NCBI GenBank assembly: GCA_024811115.1
Contig: JAKOGH010000002.1
Coordinates: forward strand, 124,001-188,000
Source: Terana coerulea
Taxonomy: Eukaryota; Basidiomycota; Agaricomycetes; Polyporales; Phanerochaetaceae
Direction: 5' to 3'
Length of the DNA: 64,000 nucleotides
Shown here: positions 37,791 to 51,252 of the stretch, piece by piece
Layout of the letters: every line of letters begins with the position of its first letter
How positions within the stretch are numbered: the first letter of the stretch is position 1
Notes under the pieces: model-generated
Databases searched by the model: none
The model's input: the letters and a program-made list of their open reading frames with translations, nothing else
What the model was told of the DNA's origin: nothing
Made by a program: the position numbers and the translations under genes

Positions 37791-38430
37791 CGTGCATGGA
37801 CAATTAAAAGCAGTCGCGGATGACGTCGGGGCCTGGCTGTGGTTTATATGTAACAGTCATAGCGTTTGATGGACAGATTCTCCATCAAAAACAGCCACGG
37901 GACGGCTCGCATTCGTCGGCATCTTGCCACAGGCGAGCTTCCCAGCCGCCGGAGGCGTCCAGGTTTGACCCTGAGCACGGCGAATACGGAGTCGGACAGG
38001 GGCGCTGAAAACCAAAGGCTAAAACGACGCCTCGGAGCGGAAACCTGCGAGCTCTCTCGGACTTTGCTGGGCGTCAATCGCGAAGTAAGTTCACACGAAT
38101 AACTTGGCGAATACATGTACAGCCAACAGCTCCAACTATTGATTGTAATCCGACTGCAACCGGGGCTGTTCGGAGAGCTTCGTGCAATAGAGAATGTAGA
38201 CAGGGACAATTGGGTATAGGAAGCTGAAAGGAAACGTATCAGAAACCATATTTTCTGTATTTTCTGCGAATTTAAAGATGCAAATCGTCTGGTTGCAGTC
38301 TGGGACGAAGAATAGGATTAATGTAATAGAGCTAGTAGGTTAGAGTAATGCATGTAATATGAGGCATATATTATACTAAGTCGTGATGTCCTAGAGTAGG
38401 TTTCGTGTCAAGGAAGAGGAGAGATTCGTT
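37791..38430. other. Spacer between tandem copies B and C
   Basis: The first 200 bp resemble the spacer beside copy A. The region 38250-38430 is AT-rich. No gene is seen. Confidence 0.45.
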
Positions 38431-39505
38431 CTAATTACTAGTGGGCGAAGAGACCGGCGCACTGGCAGGCAATAGCACAGCGCCCACAGCCGCCACTAGG
38501 CAAAGCCCCAAGCTCACCGACGCCAGAATGCTCGAGCTCATCGGAAGCCGCGCCCACACGTACGTCAGCACGCCCGCCATCGCGAGCGCAAACCCAAGCA
38601 ACGACAGGACCATGCACAGCGTGTGGCAGTTCTCCAGCAGGTTCGTCGGCGGCGTCCCTCTTCGAAAGGGGCCCGCCTGCACGAGATGCGGGTTCGTGGA
38701 GAATATGGGCGGGTTTAAATGCTGGGATCCCGAGGGGGTCTTGCCGAGCTCGAGCCGGAGCTCGTCGCGGTTGGCTTCGTGCACCCTGAAGCGGACGAGG
38801 AAGAACGCGGCAATGAAAGACAGGATGGCTATCGTGTTGGTGTTAGAGAGTGCGCTACTGGTGGATCAGGGCTAGTGCTGAAGCTTACTTACCTGCAAAG
38901 ACGTGTATGACCAAGGCGCTAGACAAGACAGCAACAGCGGCGCGAGACGTGGGGGTCAACGACGCAGGGCTCTCTGGCGTCATGATCACGAGCAGTGTGG
39001 ATTCTATGGCAGCGAAAAACGTCGTCTGAGAGCTGAATTAGCAGACTGAAGGAATAACTTAAAGATCATCGAACATACTCACAATAAGACTGACTAGCTG
39101 CAACCGATCCATCCACGACATTACGAGCTCCTTGATCGCTCTCTTCTTCGCCTCTGCATCTATCTTGTTCTGCTCCTCCTGGCTCCCTGAAGAAGGATCG
39201 GCTTCAGAACGGCGTTATAAATAAAGGGATCACGAGTGCTCACATTTCCTGGGCGAAACAATCGCATGCAGGTCCAACTGCGATGGCATGCTTGGGACTG
39301 TTCCATTGCGAGAGAGTCCACCAGGGGTCTCAACAAACACGCCATTTGCCGCGTACTCAGTGAATGGCACGCCGTTCGAGTACATAGCCTGCTCCAGTGC
39401 GGTGACTCCGTCCTGCCTGTTCGTGAATTTCTGGAGTACTGCAGCGCGCTGAGAGTGAGTATAAAAGTCATTATCCGAGCCCATCAGAGACTCACCGCTC
39501 GTCAT
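38431..39505 (-). CDS. Unknown multi-TM protein, tandem copy C
   Basis: ATG at 39505 (MTSGESLMG if unspliced; a GT donor just after the fourth codon may start a 47-bp intron). The first main exon codes FTNRQDGVTALEQAMYSNG and VFVETPGGLSRNG. The next is the Lys/Glu-rich segment ending SWMDRLQLVSLI, then TM exons, the loop NPPIFSTNPHLVQAGPFRRG, LLGFALAMAGVLTYVWARLP and a final helix, with TAG at 38431. Clearly related to copies A and B but more diverged. Four or five TM helices; function unknown. Confidence 0.65.
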
Positions 39506-40092
39506 GACTAGGGGATGGTCAAGTACAATGCGTAGCTGCGTAGTACATCCCCACTCCTTATAGCTCGTGATTCTGGGAAGTTAAACGGCACATCGTGATG
39601 GATCTCCCCGGGCGGTGCGCTAGGTAGCTAAGGCATTGGCATAACTTAGCTTTGTTGCCAGGCGTGGCAGTGAATCCCGAAGACATCGGTCACTTCTTTC
39701 CAAATCCCGTGAGGTATACATACAAAGCAGATTAAACTTGAATGCTTGGCGCACTATACATGGGTTAGAGTCAGGGCAACGGCAGCTAGAGTCATCCTGG
39801 ACACTGACCTGTGTATGTGGTTGAGTCAACGAAACCAAATATGTCATTCAAGTCATGAGCGCGCAGTCCACAGAATGGAGACCCTTAGCGACTTCCGAGG
39901 CGAGGCTTGATGCAAACTACACAGCGTGCACTGGCAGACGGTGTATACAATGGAGGAAAGTGGATTACTTCAAGCGATAGCGCGCTACTGTATACAACAC
40001 AAATACACCTGTTGCGGTCAACGCCCAGAGCTCCCAATGACATCAGCACCAATAGGTAGAAATACAGAGAAGACGGAGCACACGTCAGAGTT
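39506..40092. other. Intergenic, no gene seen
   Basis: Lies upstream of copy C and downstream of the small hypothetical gene. No coding signal is visible. Confidence 0.4.
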
Positions 40093-40836
40093 TTACAGCC
40101 CCCAGGGCATCATGTTCGCAATCATCCACGCCTCATGTCGAAACGCCGCCGCCGCCTCCGCGTCCGAGTCACGATCTGCTCGCCACTCCCTCTTCTCCAG
40201 GAAGCTCGCGAGATCGGTGAAGGCCACCGCGCACGCGCGGTGTCCCTGCGGGAAGGCGTGGAACACCTCGCGGTGCGTGAAGATGGCCTCCAGGTAGTCG
40301 CCGCCGGTGGTAGGGAAGCGGTCCGAGGTCAACTGGCCGTGAATGGCTTGTAGAAGTCCGCAGGCGCACGGCGCGGGCGCCGCGCTTTCGGTCAGCCTTG
40401 GCCTTGGCGGACTTGGCTTTAGTGCCGAAGTGGAGGTTAAGGTCGTCAAAGGTAAGTAGCTGAGGCAAGCAGAGGGGGACGGGCAACGTGCTGGGTAGTG
40501 CGAGTCCTCTGAGTCGGACGAGTCGGACATGCAGGCGTCCGGCGCCGTCGGAGGGTGCTGCTTGCGCTGCCGACCTCGTCTCTTGTCTGGCTCCAGGTGG
40601 TCTCGTCAGCTTTGATCATGTCCGGACATGACGGAGACTCACCATCTCGGGCGACAGGTTCCACGAGCCTTGAAGGTGCATACTCCCCAGAAGTTGGGAC
40701 AGCTGTGCGTCGAAATCCATCATCTGAGCGGAGCAGGTGAGAGTTAGTACAAGGAGAGCGAGCTGCAGCGAAGCCGATGCGTATGAGCAACTGCAGGACT
40801 TACGTCAATAGTCACCGTGCTGGACGATGCGTTCAT
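40093..40836 (-). CDS. Hypothetical protein of about 193 residues
   Basis: Three exons (40836-40804, 40723-40643, 40560-40093), joined in phase 0, begin MNASSSTVTID-MMDFDAQL. The middle part is Ser/Pro/Asp-rich (MSDSSDSEDSHYPARCPSPS). The C-terminal 80 residues look folded (FPTTGGDYLEAIFTHREVFH, then AVAFTDLASFLEKREW and AFRHEAWMIANMMPWGL). I do not recognise the family. An alternative frame at 40450-40370 (LTFDDLNLHFGTKAKSAKAK) also looks protein-like, so one junction may be different. Confidence 0.5.
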
Positions 40837-41919
40837 AGCGGCGCGGCGGTGGGATGTGAGCAGTGTGTGTTGAGCTCACAGGGTCTTCTGAGGGGTCATA
40901 TACCGAGTCCGCCTCGTTTATACGCGCAGGCTGCCTGGATGAAGCCTCGTTGCGCACTACCGTATCACATTATCGCGTGGCAACCTCAAGGCAGATGCAC
41001 CGCCGCACCCTGCCTGGGCGCCATGAGCGCAGAGCGATCCATTCTGGGATGAGCAGATCTCTTCGCCGAGCACGCTATGTGCCGTCGGCCGGATCGATGC
41101 CTTTCTTCTTCGCCTGAAGGGTGTAGCGCATCTAGAGAAGGCTTCCCAAAGAGCCTCAGATCGTCCCGCGTAGCCAGATAGACGGATCCTGACATGAGAT
41201 ATTGCGCACCTACGAGAAAGAGGACAAGTCAGCATCAATCTGCAAAGATGAGAAGACGAAAACGGGATTGCTGGTAAAAGCCTCAGAGAGAAGATAATGT
41301 CGCCATATGGGCAAACATGGTCATGAGAGAGCGCAAGCGGCCTGCCTCTCCTCGTACAAAGATAGGATACAGTTCGTTTCGTCTTCGGCAAACATGATGA
41401 AGACCAGCAGAAGTCACTAGAAATTTTAATGGAGACTAGAAGGAGTGCGCGTAGGACTTACCTTCACACGACCAGCGCGTGACGACCTGCGAGACCCTCA
41501 GAGCGGCTCGGGTAGTCCAGCTGAGGTTTAAGAATACACTTCGTTACGGGATTCCGAGCCTGTGGATGGTTGGTCCCAAGAATCACTTCAAGTGCACCGC
41601 ATAGTTCTCATGGACGTTCAAGTGGTGTCCTAGGAATTCATTAGGGTTGCGGCTCATGCCGTCGTTCGTTCGCGGCGATGATCCCATTGCAGGGTACGTC
41701 AACGCATGTCGTTTCACCACAGCGCCCAGAAGCAAAGCGAGATCGCAGCAAGAGTCCAGAGCCATGCAAGGAGGAAAGGAGGAGACGCGGCAGGTCTGAG
41801 GCAGGTGGCAGGCAGGTCAAGGTCGCGGAACAAGGTCAGGAAACAACTCTGGCGCCCATCCATGGCCAGTGGACTGCCTAAGCGCCCTGTATATTCCTCT
41901 TTCCAGGACTTTGCGGCAG
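40837..41919. other. Intergenic, no gene seen
   Basis: About 1.1 kb between two divergent genes. The short open frames (for example 41195-40986 minus, 69 codons) have no recognisable features. Confidence 0.4.
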
Positions 41920-42754
41920 ATGCCTCCATCTCAACAAGAAAACGCTATATACTACCCTCGCGGGGAGTACATCGAGACAGTCGGTATTTAATACACCCGC
42001 CAGGGATTCTGAGCCTTCTGCTGACGCGCTACTTTGTGTAGGATACTGGGAACAAGGTCTCCCGACGAGCAACTATCGCTGGTCCTCAGAACATCATACT
42101 CGGTGGTAAGACCATCATCACCAATGGTGCTGTCATACGCGGGGACCTCCGCCGTACCGGGCCAGGACATGCCGTCGTGATATCGCTTGGCCGGTACTGC
42201 TTGGTTGGCGAAGGCTGCATTATGAGGTACGCCGCGCAACTCCTTTCCCGCGGCGCCATTGATCGTGACTAGACGAGAGCAGGCCGCCGTATAAGACGTA
42301 CCGAGGAAACTTCAACTACTATCCTATGAAGATTGGCGACCACGTCCATATTGGCGCAGGCACCGTCGTGGAAGCCGCGCAAATTGGGAACCATGTAGAG
42401 ATTGGGAAGAATTGCATCATTGTACGTCGCCGAGTTGACTATATGCGCGTAAACGCATCTCAGGCGCGTGTCTCTGCACAGGGCAAATTCACTATCATCA
42501 AGGACTGTGCGAAGATAGCCGACAACACTGTCATTCCACCGAATACGGTCATACCTGCGCTCTCGCTGTTCGCCGGGTCCCCAGGCAAGCATCCTGCATA
42601 TTGAAGCATTTGGCTACGCACTCAGCATTGATCCTTAGGTCATTTTGTCGAAGACATGCCGGAGTCTACACAGGAAATGGTGGAAGCCATGACGAAGTCG
42701 TACTACACACGCTTCCAACCAGATCCACAAGGTCCTGCTTCTAGCGGTCGATGA
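41920..42754 (+). CDS. Dynactin subunit 5 (p25)
   Basis: Five exons (41920-41979, 42042-42226, about 42283-42421, 42482-42584, 42639-42754) give 200 residues. The body is a left-handed beta helix built from hexapeptides: RRATIAGPQNIILGGKTIIT, NGAVIRGDLRRTG, IGDHVHIGAGTVVEAAQIGN, HVEIGKNCIIGKFTIIKDCA and IADNTVIPPNTVIPALSLFA. The N-terminus (ENAIYYPRGEYIETDTGNKV) is typical of p25. p25 caps the pointed end of the dynactin Arp1 filament and helps dynein bind early endosomes. The fourth intron (42585-42638) has a GC donor (CCAG-GCAAGC) with a normal AG acceptor, and only this choice yields SPGHFVEDMPE in frame. Confidence 0.9.
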
Positions 42755-42972
42755 GTCTCGTAATTCCAGATCTTGACTGCGCATATACCCTCATGCTAAT
42801 GATACCACACTCAATCTCTCTCGTGTACAATATCCGTACCTTTCAAGCAACAATGCCACAGGTCATTCTGCATCAATTCCGAGTCTTCGACAACCAACTG
42901 CCATGACACTGTACGTGCATGCATATATACGCCACGAGGCCAGACAATTCCTACAAGCGGTGACATTTAAAA

Positions 42973-44462
42973 CTACAACTTAGCTTTAGACTCTAAGCTT
43001 TCCCCGCCCTCTTCCAGTGTGAGTCGAGCCAGCTCGCCCACAACTGGGAACAGCCCTGGGTAAAGCGGCGCATTCTCTGAACTTGCTTGTCGTCTAGCAT
43101 ACCGCGCCGCGATACCTTGAGCGATGACAGCGAGCTAATATGATCGTTAGCAGCAATTTATATCAAACATATAAAATAAACCTACCCGGAAGAGCATCCA
43201 ACTTCTGGCGAAGACCATCTCTGTTATTGGGTAGGGCAGCTTCGTGAGTCTGCAGTATTCCTTCTCCAGTTCCGCAAGGTCGGCAGGTGCATCGTTGCTG
43301 TTCTTGAAGCCCACCAGGACAGCAATGTCCTTGTTATTAGACGTTATTGAAGGATCGACACACCATGGCATGGTCAAGTTGGCCAAGTCCGCAAGCTATG
43401 ACCCGCCTGTAAGCCACGCGCTCGCTTCCGGATCATAATGCAGACTTACCGGACTGCCAAGCGTACACAGCTCCCAATCCAGGATCCCGATGACCCTGTT
43501 CTCCGTGGGGTGGAATATCATGTTGTCCAGCTTGTAATCGCCGTGGACGATCCGCAAGCCGGTCTTGCGCTCGTCGGGCAGGTGCGACTGGTACCATTGC
43601 ACCATTTCGTCGAAGCGCGGGATCTTACCCGTCTGCTTCCGCTCTCGATGTCAACCACTTCGGACTGTGCGAGTGAGACGCGGCTGAGGGACTTGATTTG
43701 TCTTGGGAAGTACGGCGTTGAAGGGCCGAAGGATGAGAGGCCGAGTGCCGCAGGGTCGAGCGAAGATAGTGCAGCCAGAGAGCGTACGGCGGATAGCCAG
43801 CTGGTGAATTATAGCGTCAGAAGTACTCCTTGGCTCAGTCGAATAGAAGACACACCACTCGTGCTTCGTCTTCGCGTCCACCTCCGGCATCCTCGAGTCC
43901 GTGAAGATGCGTCCGTCCAGGTACTCCATGATATAGAACGGCGTCCCTATTATGCTGTTGTCTTCGCATAGCACGAACGGTTGCGGCACTGGCACGCGCT
44001 GCTCAGGCGTCGTCGAGGGTTTCTGGTTATGCTGGTGCAGCGCGTGCAAGATGGTGTACTCGCGCTCGACCTGGTGGGCCGTCTTCGAGATGAGCTGCCC
44101 GGCAGGCTTCTTCCGGAGCACGAACTTCGTCGAACTGTGCTATGCGTTAGCGTAAATCTGCGAGACAGAGCGCGTGTGGCGCACCTGGCATCCGTGAGGA
44201 AGTACGTTGGGTTCGACTGCAGACACCGCTGTTCAGCCTCGACAGAATCCTGAGAGCAGCATGATATATACCTGGCCGAACTGCAGCGACATTCAGCATC
44301 ATATTCGCCAAGATTCGAGTATTATGCGCACCTTGAACTGCTTCACCGTCACAGGGGCTCGTATAGCTGGGACATGTCCCTCGATGTAGGCGTTGAGGCT
44401 CGCGACGTCGATGTTCGCGCGCACCTCCCCAATCTCACCGCCTATCCTTTTGACGGGGGCAT
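42973..44462 (-). CDS. APH-like kinase (ACAD10/11-type) with AKL C-terminus
   Basis: Recognised by aminoglycoside-phosphotransferase motifs: [20 protein letters not shown] (ATP-binding Lys), [29 protein letters not shown] (catalytic HGD...DN) and [15 protein letters not shown] (metal-binding DWE). The following exons ([34 protein letters not shown]) match the stand-alone fungal relatives of the kinase domain of ACAD10/ACAD11, which phosphorylates 4-hydroxyacyl intermediates. The protein ends ESKAKL, a PTS1-type peroxisomal signal, with TAG at 42973. Frame problems are seen near 43639 (CC), near 43785 and at the GGGGG run 44455-44459 next to the likely ATG at 44462. An alternative first exon from 44731 (MASRHCVPFTVRPLS) would need an intron I could not place. 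Confidence 0.75.
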
Positions 44463-46066
44463 TGTACAAGTGGTTGAGAAGGTAAATACACCCGCTCAGG
44501 GCATCGCCTGCGCCACGTTGACAAGCCGATCATGGGGTCAGGGGTGTTAGACGAAGCACTCGAACTGATCGGTATACCGGGAATGGATGACTTTCCGTAA
44601 GGTTTTACAGCCCGTAAACTGCTGTAAACCGTCGTAAACCTGTGATCTGATGGGAGAGCAGCTCGGAGAATGAAGTTGTAGCCAATAGAGAGTGGGCGGA
44701 CAGTGAACGGAACACAATGCCGAGATGCCATAAGTCAGCTCAGAGCAGGCCTTATGGCATTCCCGCATCGACTGATGGCATCACTACACGCAAAGCGGCG
44801 TTCCTGACCAGGTTTCGCCTGGTTTCGCTCGTTGATGAAATTTACGGAGGGGGATTTACGTAGATAACCTACGGCAGCTCTACCATATCAGGAAGGTGAA
44901 GGCTGTGGGCGTCCATTCTTGGGTAGGCGCTCGGTCGCTGAAGCCGGCCGCTTCCTCCCTACAGCGCAATGACTGCTGGGAAAGGCCAGGATAGCCAGAA
45001 AAACATGTAAAGCAGCACATTTAACTTACTTTACATGCGAAGCACCGGATGATTCAATGAACCAGCGTGCGTACAACACTCTACCGCCTTGTATTGGCCT
45101 TGTGTTCAGAAGATTCTGAACAAGATTTTGTCAAGCAAGGCCATCAGTCACAAGCGTTTTATCTCAACACAAAGCTAAACACAGTTTCAACCATTGGTGA
45201 GCTTGGGGTGGGGCCTTTCTCTCTGAATTCACAACAGGAAGATCCATGTTCTTTTCGGCATGACCGACATGGCCCTATTTGGCAGATGGCGGCAAGGTAC
45301 GCATCACTGGTCGTTGATCGCGCGGGAACCGTCCATGTGGTGGCGACGCCTGGAATCATTTCTCTGTTCGCTCTCGACCTCTCATTGGCTCCTCATTGAT
45401 TCAAAACTCCGACTAAAACGTATCTAGCTTTACGGCCATTTAGAGATCCTAAAATCCTTACGGAAGGTCATCCAATCTCTCACCAATTCACATGCGTGAG
45501 GCATTTCACAGCAAACCGGTGCAAGCATGCAAGAGATTTGACGAGAACGTGAGCTTCAGACCTCTGAAGTACAGCAACCTCCGTGGTCGCGCCGGTCTGG
45601 GATTGGACGTTGGACACAGATGCCGAGTCATCCCGCTACCATACGAAGGCCCCTGCGATCTAATCACTTTATCTGAAGGTTGCCATTCTTGACGGCACGA
45701 GTCTCAGTGGTCACTGGTCAGAGTACGTACGAAAAATCCATTCATGTTTTTGTACATTGTGACATGAGGATGATAGCGACAACAGCGAAGCACAAAGCGG
45801 AGCATGAAGAACAGGAATGCTGAGTGGGGGTTGCGGGAACTAAAAGGATACGTAACAATGTGGGTTAATAGTGCTACAGATGCGGTAGCGAGTCGTAGAG
45901 TACGGTCGCGAAGAAAAGCCTATAGATGCGTCAGAATTACTTTTCAATGACTCTATATCGAGCTAGCGGGAATCCATGAGGTATGCGACGAGCGAGAGCG
46001 AGGGTCCGTGAAAGCAACACAAACAAGCCGGGTGGAAAAGAAAGGAAAATGGCGAAGAGGGGGAAC
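44463..46066. other. Intergenic, no gene seen
   Basis: 1.6 kb between two minus-strand genes. Near 44590-44640 there are repeated cgtaaacc-like units, and near 44805-44830 a short direct repeat (tttcgcctgg). The open frame at 45067-45399 has no recognisable motif. No gene is called. Confidence 0.4.
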
Positions 46067-48238
<2,172 letters not shown>

Positions 48239-48418
48239 GTTGACGGGGAGTGAAAGAAAGCGGACGGAGTAGGAGGGGGAAGAGGTGGAGGTTGAAGTCG
48301 CCGACCGCGCACCCGCCCGTATTTTGAAGCTCGAGAAAATATTAGACGCTCGTACGTAAGAAGTCGGCACAAGCCGGCTGCCCTCTCGGCACCGTGGGAA
48401 ACAGCACCGAACGCCGTC

Positions 48419-48437
48419 GAACGTTCAAGAAACCTTC
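48419..48437. promoter_or_regulatory. Heat-shock element
   Basis: GAAcgTTCaaGAA at 48419-48431 is a perfect run of three alternating nGAAn units, followed by a fourth TTC at 48435-48437 that is one base out of register. It lies about 180 bp upstream of the Hsp70 ATG and 120 bp upstream of the divergent gene at 48557. Binding by heat-shock factor is an inference from the consensus and the neighbour. Confidence 0.65.
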
Positions 48438-48556
48438 TTCCTCGTCGAGCTCGACGTCGGCGACAGCGTCAGTGAGCGCATACAACCCGCGGAATAGTCA
48501 CAACACAATGTCACCTTTCACCACTTCCTAGAAACTTAGCCGCAACCTCTTCGACC

Positions 48557-49452
48557 ATGTTACGGGCACTGCAGCGTCCGCTCCGCTCGACTGCCCTGGC
48601 GGGATGCGCCCCGCGACAAATTTCCTGCATTTCGCGCGGGTCCGTCGCACTGCTGAAATATGGGCCCAACATGCGCCGAGCAATACGCAGTCTGCAGACT
48701 TCTGCCGTCAGGCGGGAGGCCGAAAAGCCTTGTCCGACTACCCCCGCCGTCGCAGAAGACATCCCGCCAGAGGACCCTGCGGAGGTGTACTATGGCCCGC
48801 TGGCGATGACTTTTCGACGCCTCAAGATATTCTCCCTCTCGTCGCTGTCGTTGTCACTGGTCATGACCCCGTTTTTGTTCATGATCGAGACTTCCTCCGC
48901 TGTACCAATCGTGGCCCGCTTTGCACTGGCGGGAACGGTCCTCGCGACCAGTGGGGTGTCCACCGCCCTTGTCGCCTGGTGTGGTCGGCCATACGTGGCC
49001 AGACTTCACTGGTTGCCTGCACAACACCTGTCCACACCCAATCAAACCGGCGGCAAGGCTACGGAGGCTATGGAATTGATTACCGCAACAATGACCCTCC
49101 AGCCGCGTATCACCCGTGTCTACGACACGGCGTTCCTAGTCCCTACAAGTCGACCGTTCGCCAAATGGGAGCTCGCAGAGGCGTTCAGGCTACCTGTCGC
49201 TGAGGCCGAAGCGGAAAAGGCCAAGGGTACGTTGCCCAGAGAAGAGACCATCGCAGAGACCATGGACGAGCATGCCAGAATCGTGGGCCGTTGGGTTGTC
49301 AACTGGGATGAGAACGGCAATGGTCTTTGCCATGAGCAGGGTAAAATAGCTCGGTGAGTACGCGCCTCTACGTGGACCGGAGTATAATACTCATGCTACT
49401 ACATAGCTACTTTAACGTACATGAAGAACTACTTCCGCGGCCTCTGCGGTAG
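48557..49452 (+). CDS. Mitochondrial TMEM70-like membrane protein
   Basis: Two exons (48557-49353 and 49407-49452, 53-bp intron) give about 280 residues. The N-terminus is basic with Ser and Arg and no acidic residue for 50 positions (MLRALQRPLRSTALAGCAPR), a likely mitochondrial presequence. The motif EVYYGPLAMTFRRLKIFSLS is followed by two TM helices (LSLVMTPFLFMIETSSAVPI and a second around TVLATSGVSTALVAW) and a conserved-looking soluble tail (ITRVYDTAFLVPTSRPF). The YYGPL...R.LK.FSL pattern fits the TMEM70/TMEM223 family, whose members help assemble respiratory-chain or ATP-synthase complexes; that role here is inferred. It shares a promoter region with mitochondrial Hsp70. Confidence 0.65.
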
Positions 49453-49970
49453 TCTTCTCCTTTGTTTTTGGGAGAATCATGTTTGTCGACTAGTTCCTTC
49501 GCTAGGACGCGTAATAATGTGACGTCTTGCCAGACATCTCGATCGTGAGGTCGTCTACGCGGGCTGAGTTTGTTCATGTCCGTCGCAGTGCGTTCCCATT
49601 CATATCTAGTCGGGCATGGACTGGAGTTTACGGCGAGTTTGAAAGACTGGCCTCTTGAGCGTAGCCGAAGGCTACCTGTCCTTGATATGCTGTGCAACCA
49701 CTCCAAGCTCGGGTAGTCCTCATGGTTAGTTCTAGGGTGAGTATAGTATGCAATTGCTGGTAGTAATGGTCTAGGGATACATGAAATGTGGCAGTATACA
49801 GGTAGAAATGCACAAAATAACCTTGGTCAGTACCAATAACCTCGATGCTATACTAAAGTAGATGAAATCCAAGATGACAAATTAGTGAGGATCAAACGAG
49901 CTATGAAGGCAAACGCAATCCGTCTAACGTCGAGTCGGAGCGGAAGCTTGAATAGTACCGCCTTGGGCAT
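49453..49970. other. Intergenic between convergent genes
   Basis: This 518-bp stretch should hold two 3' UTRs. Nothing coding is seen. Confidence 0.4.
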
Positions 49971-51252
49971 CTAGTCTGAGAGCGAATCACTGGCATCCTG
50001 CTCAGTGGGCGCATCCGGCGAATCGATCAACCCCAGGGTGTTCAACTCCTGCATAAGATCTTGCACCGCCTCCGGGGTCAGGTCCAAGAGCTCAGGGAAG
50101 TGCAAAGAGTTGCCGGGGAACGTCGTTGACGATGTATACGACGGGTAGGATAACTCAGAGGTTCTGTCCGGTGACGACGACGGCGTGTAGCAGCCCAGCG
50201 GCGAGCCAACCAACGGAGGGCTCGGCAAGTACGAGGACGGCGGTGAGGACGACGCAGAGCTTGATGATGACGGCATAGAGTTCGACGAGGGCGACGCTTC
50301 TGAGTAGGCTACCGGCCTGCCCGCAATGTTGTAGTCGTTGTACTGCATCGTTGATGTTGGCCAGGGGAGCGATGCGTCTGGCATAACAATCGAAGCGGGG
50401 ACGTCGAGTGGCGCTTCTGGAAGCTTGGTGACGGGCGTCGGCATCAAGGGCCAGAAGGGATGTTGGACAATATGGGGCATGTGTGCAATGGCGGCGGGCA
50501 AGTAGCGGATAGGTCTTTCCATCGACGGATACGGGGTGTACCGCTGAGCCTGTTCGCGTCCCAAACGCTCCGCATAGGTCGCAGACCATGCAGACGCCGC
50601 ACTGCTATGCGACTGCATCGGTCCCTGCGCTGAGCTCGGTGACGGCATGGAGGAATAGGCTTCGTAGTTGTGGTTGAGCTCTTCGAGACCGAGGGCGAAG
50701 TGGTCGACCTGGTGGTTATGAGGAGCACTAACAGACCGCCCATAATTATCCGTGACAGTCCCCATCGTGCAGCGGCGATGTCTCTTCAGGGAGCGTTGGT
50801 CGGCCGTGCGCATCTCGCAAGGAACCTCCACAGAATACCCGGGACGACGAATATCGTCAATTATGCAGGTAAAGGGACACCAGAAAGGCCTGAGTCCAAG
50901 ATGTCGGCTCAAATGGGTCTTGTAGTTTCCCCACTGCTTAGCACGGTGGGGGCATGAGGCAAAGATGCAGGAGAAAGAGCTAGCGCAGACAGATGCCGAT
51001 GTGAGAGGCGGGCTAGTTTCCTAAGTAAAATGTGTACACACCCGTCGCTGAGCATCTGTACCCTGTGGATGTCGAGATGATCCTTCAAATAGTCGCTCCC
51101 GTTGTGTGCAATATAATGGCACCCGTAGATAGGGCAAGGAAAGGGAGCTTGCTCCGTCTGAAGAGGATACAGAGGGTCAGTGCCACCCTGGCTATAAATC
51201 GAAAGGAAGATCTCACCTCAAAGAAAGGGCTAATGGTATGCTTTCCGACCAT
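49971..51252 (-). CDS. C2H2 zinc-finger transcription factor
   Basis: Three exons (51252-51217, 51157-51042, 50979-49971) give 386 residues, starting MVGKHTISPFFE. Three Cys/His fingers lie in the first 110 residues: CPIYGCHYIA...YLKDHLDIH; CIFASCPHRA...YKTHLSRH; and CPFTC...QRSLKRHRRC. All have irregular spacing, as in other basidiomycete factors of this kind. The remaining 270 residues are Ser/Pro/Tyr-rich (MPSSSSSASSSPPSSYLPSP) and end with an acidic-hydrophobic segment (FPELLDLTPEAVQDLMQELN) that could act as an activation domain. DNA target unknown. Confidence 0.75.

Larger units (their letters stand above)
34599..39505 (-). repeat. Three-copy tandem gene array
   Basis: Three minus-strand genes of one family sit head to tail (34599-35676, 36699-37790, 38431-39505). 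The spacers upstream of the first two are also alike: 35757-35880 and 37863-37990 share stretches such as aaacagccac and gccacaggcg. The duplicated unit therefore includes the promoter and is about 2 kb. The third copy is the most diverged. Confidence 0.75.

Noticed and set aside
44586..44645. Repeated cgtaaacc units as a possible telomere or CRISPR-like repeat
   Set aside because: Only three or four degenerate units with no regular spacing.
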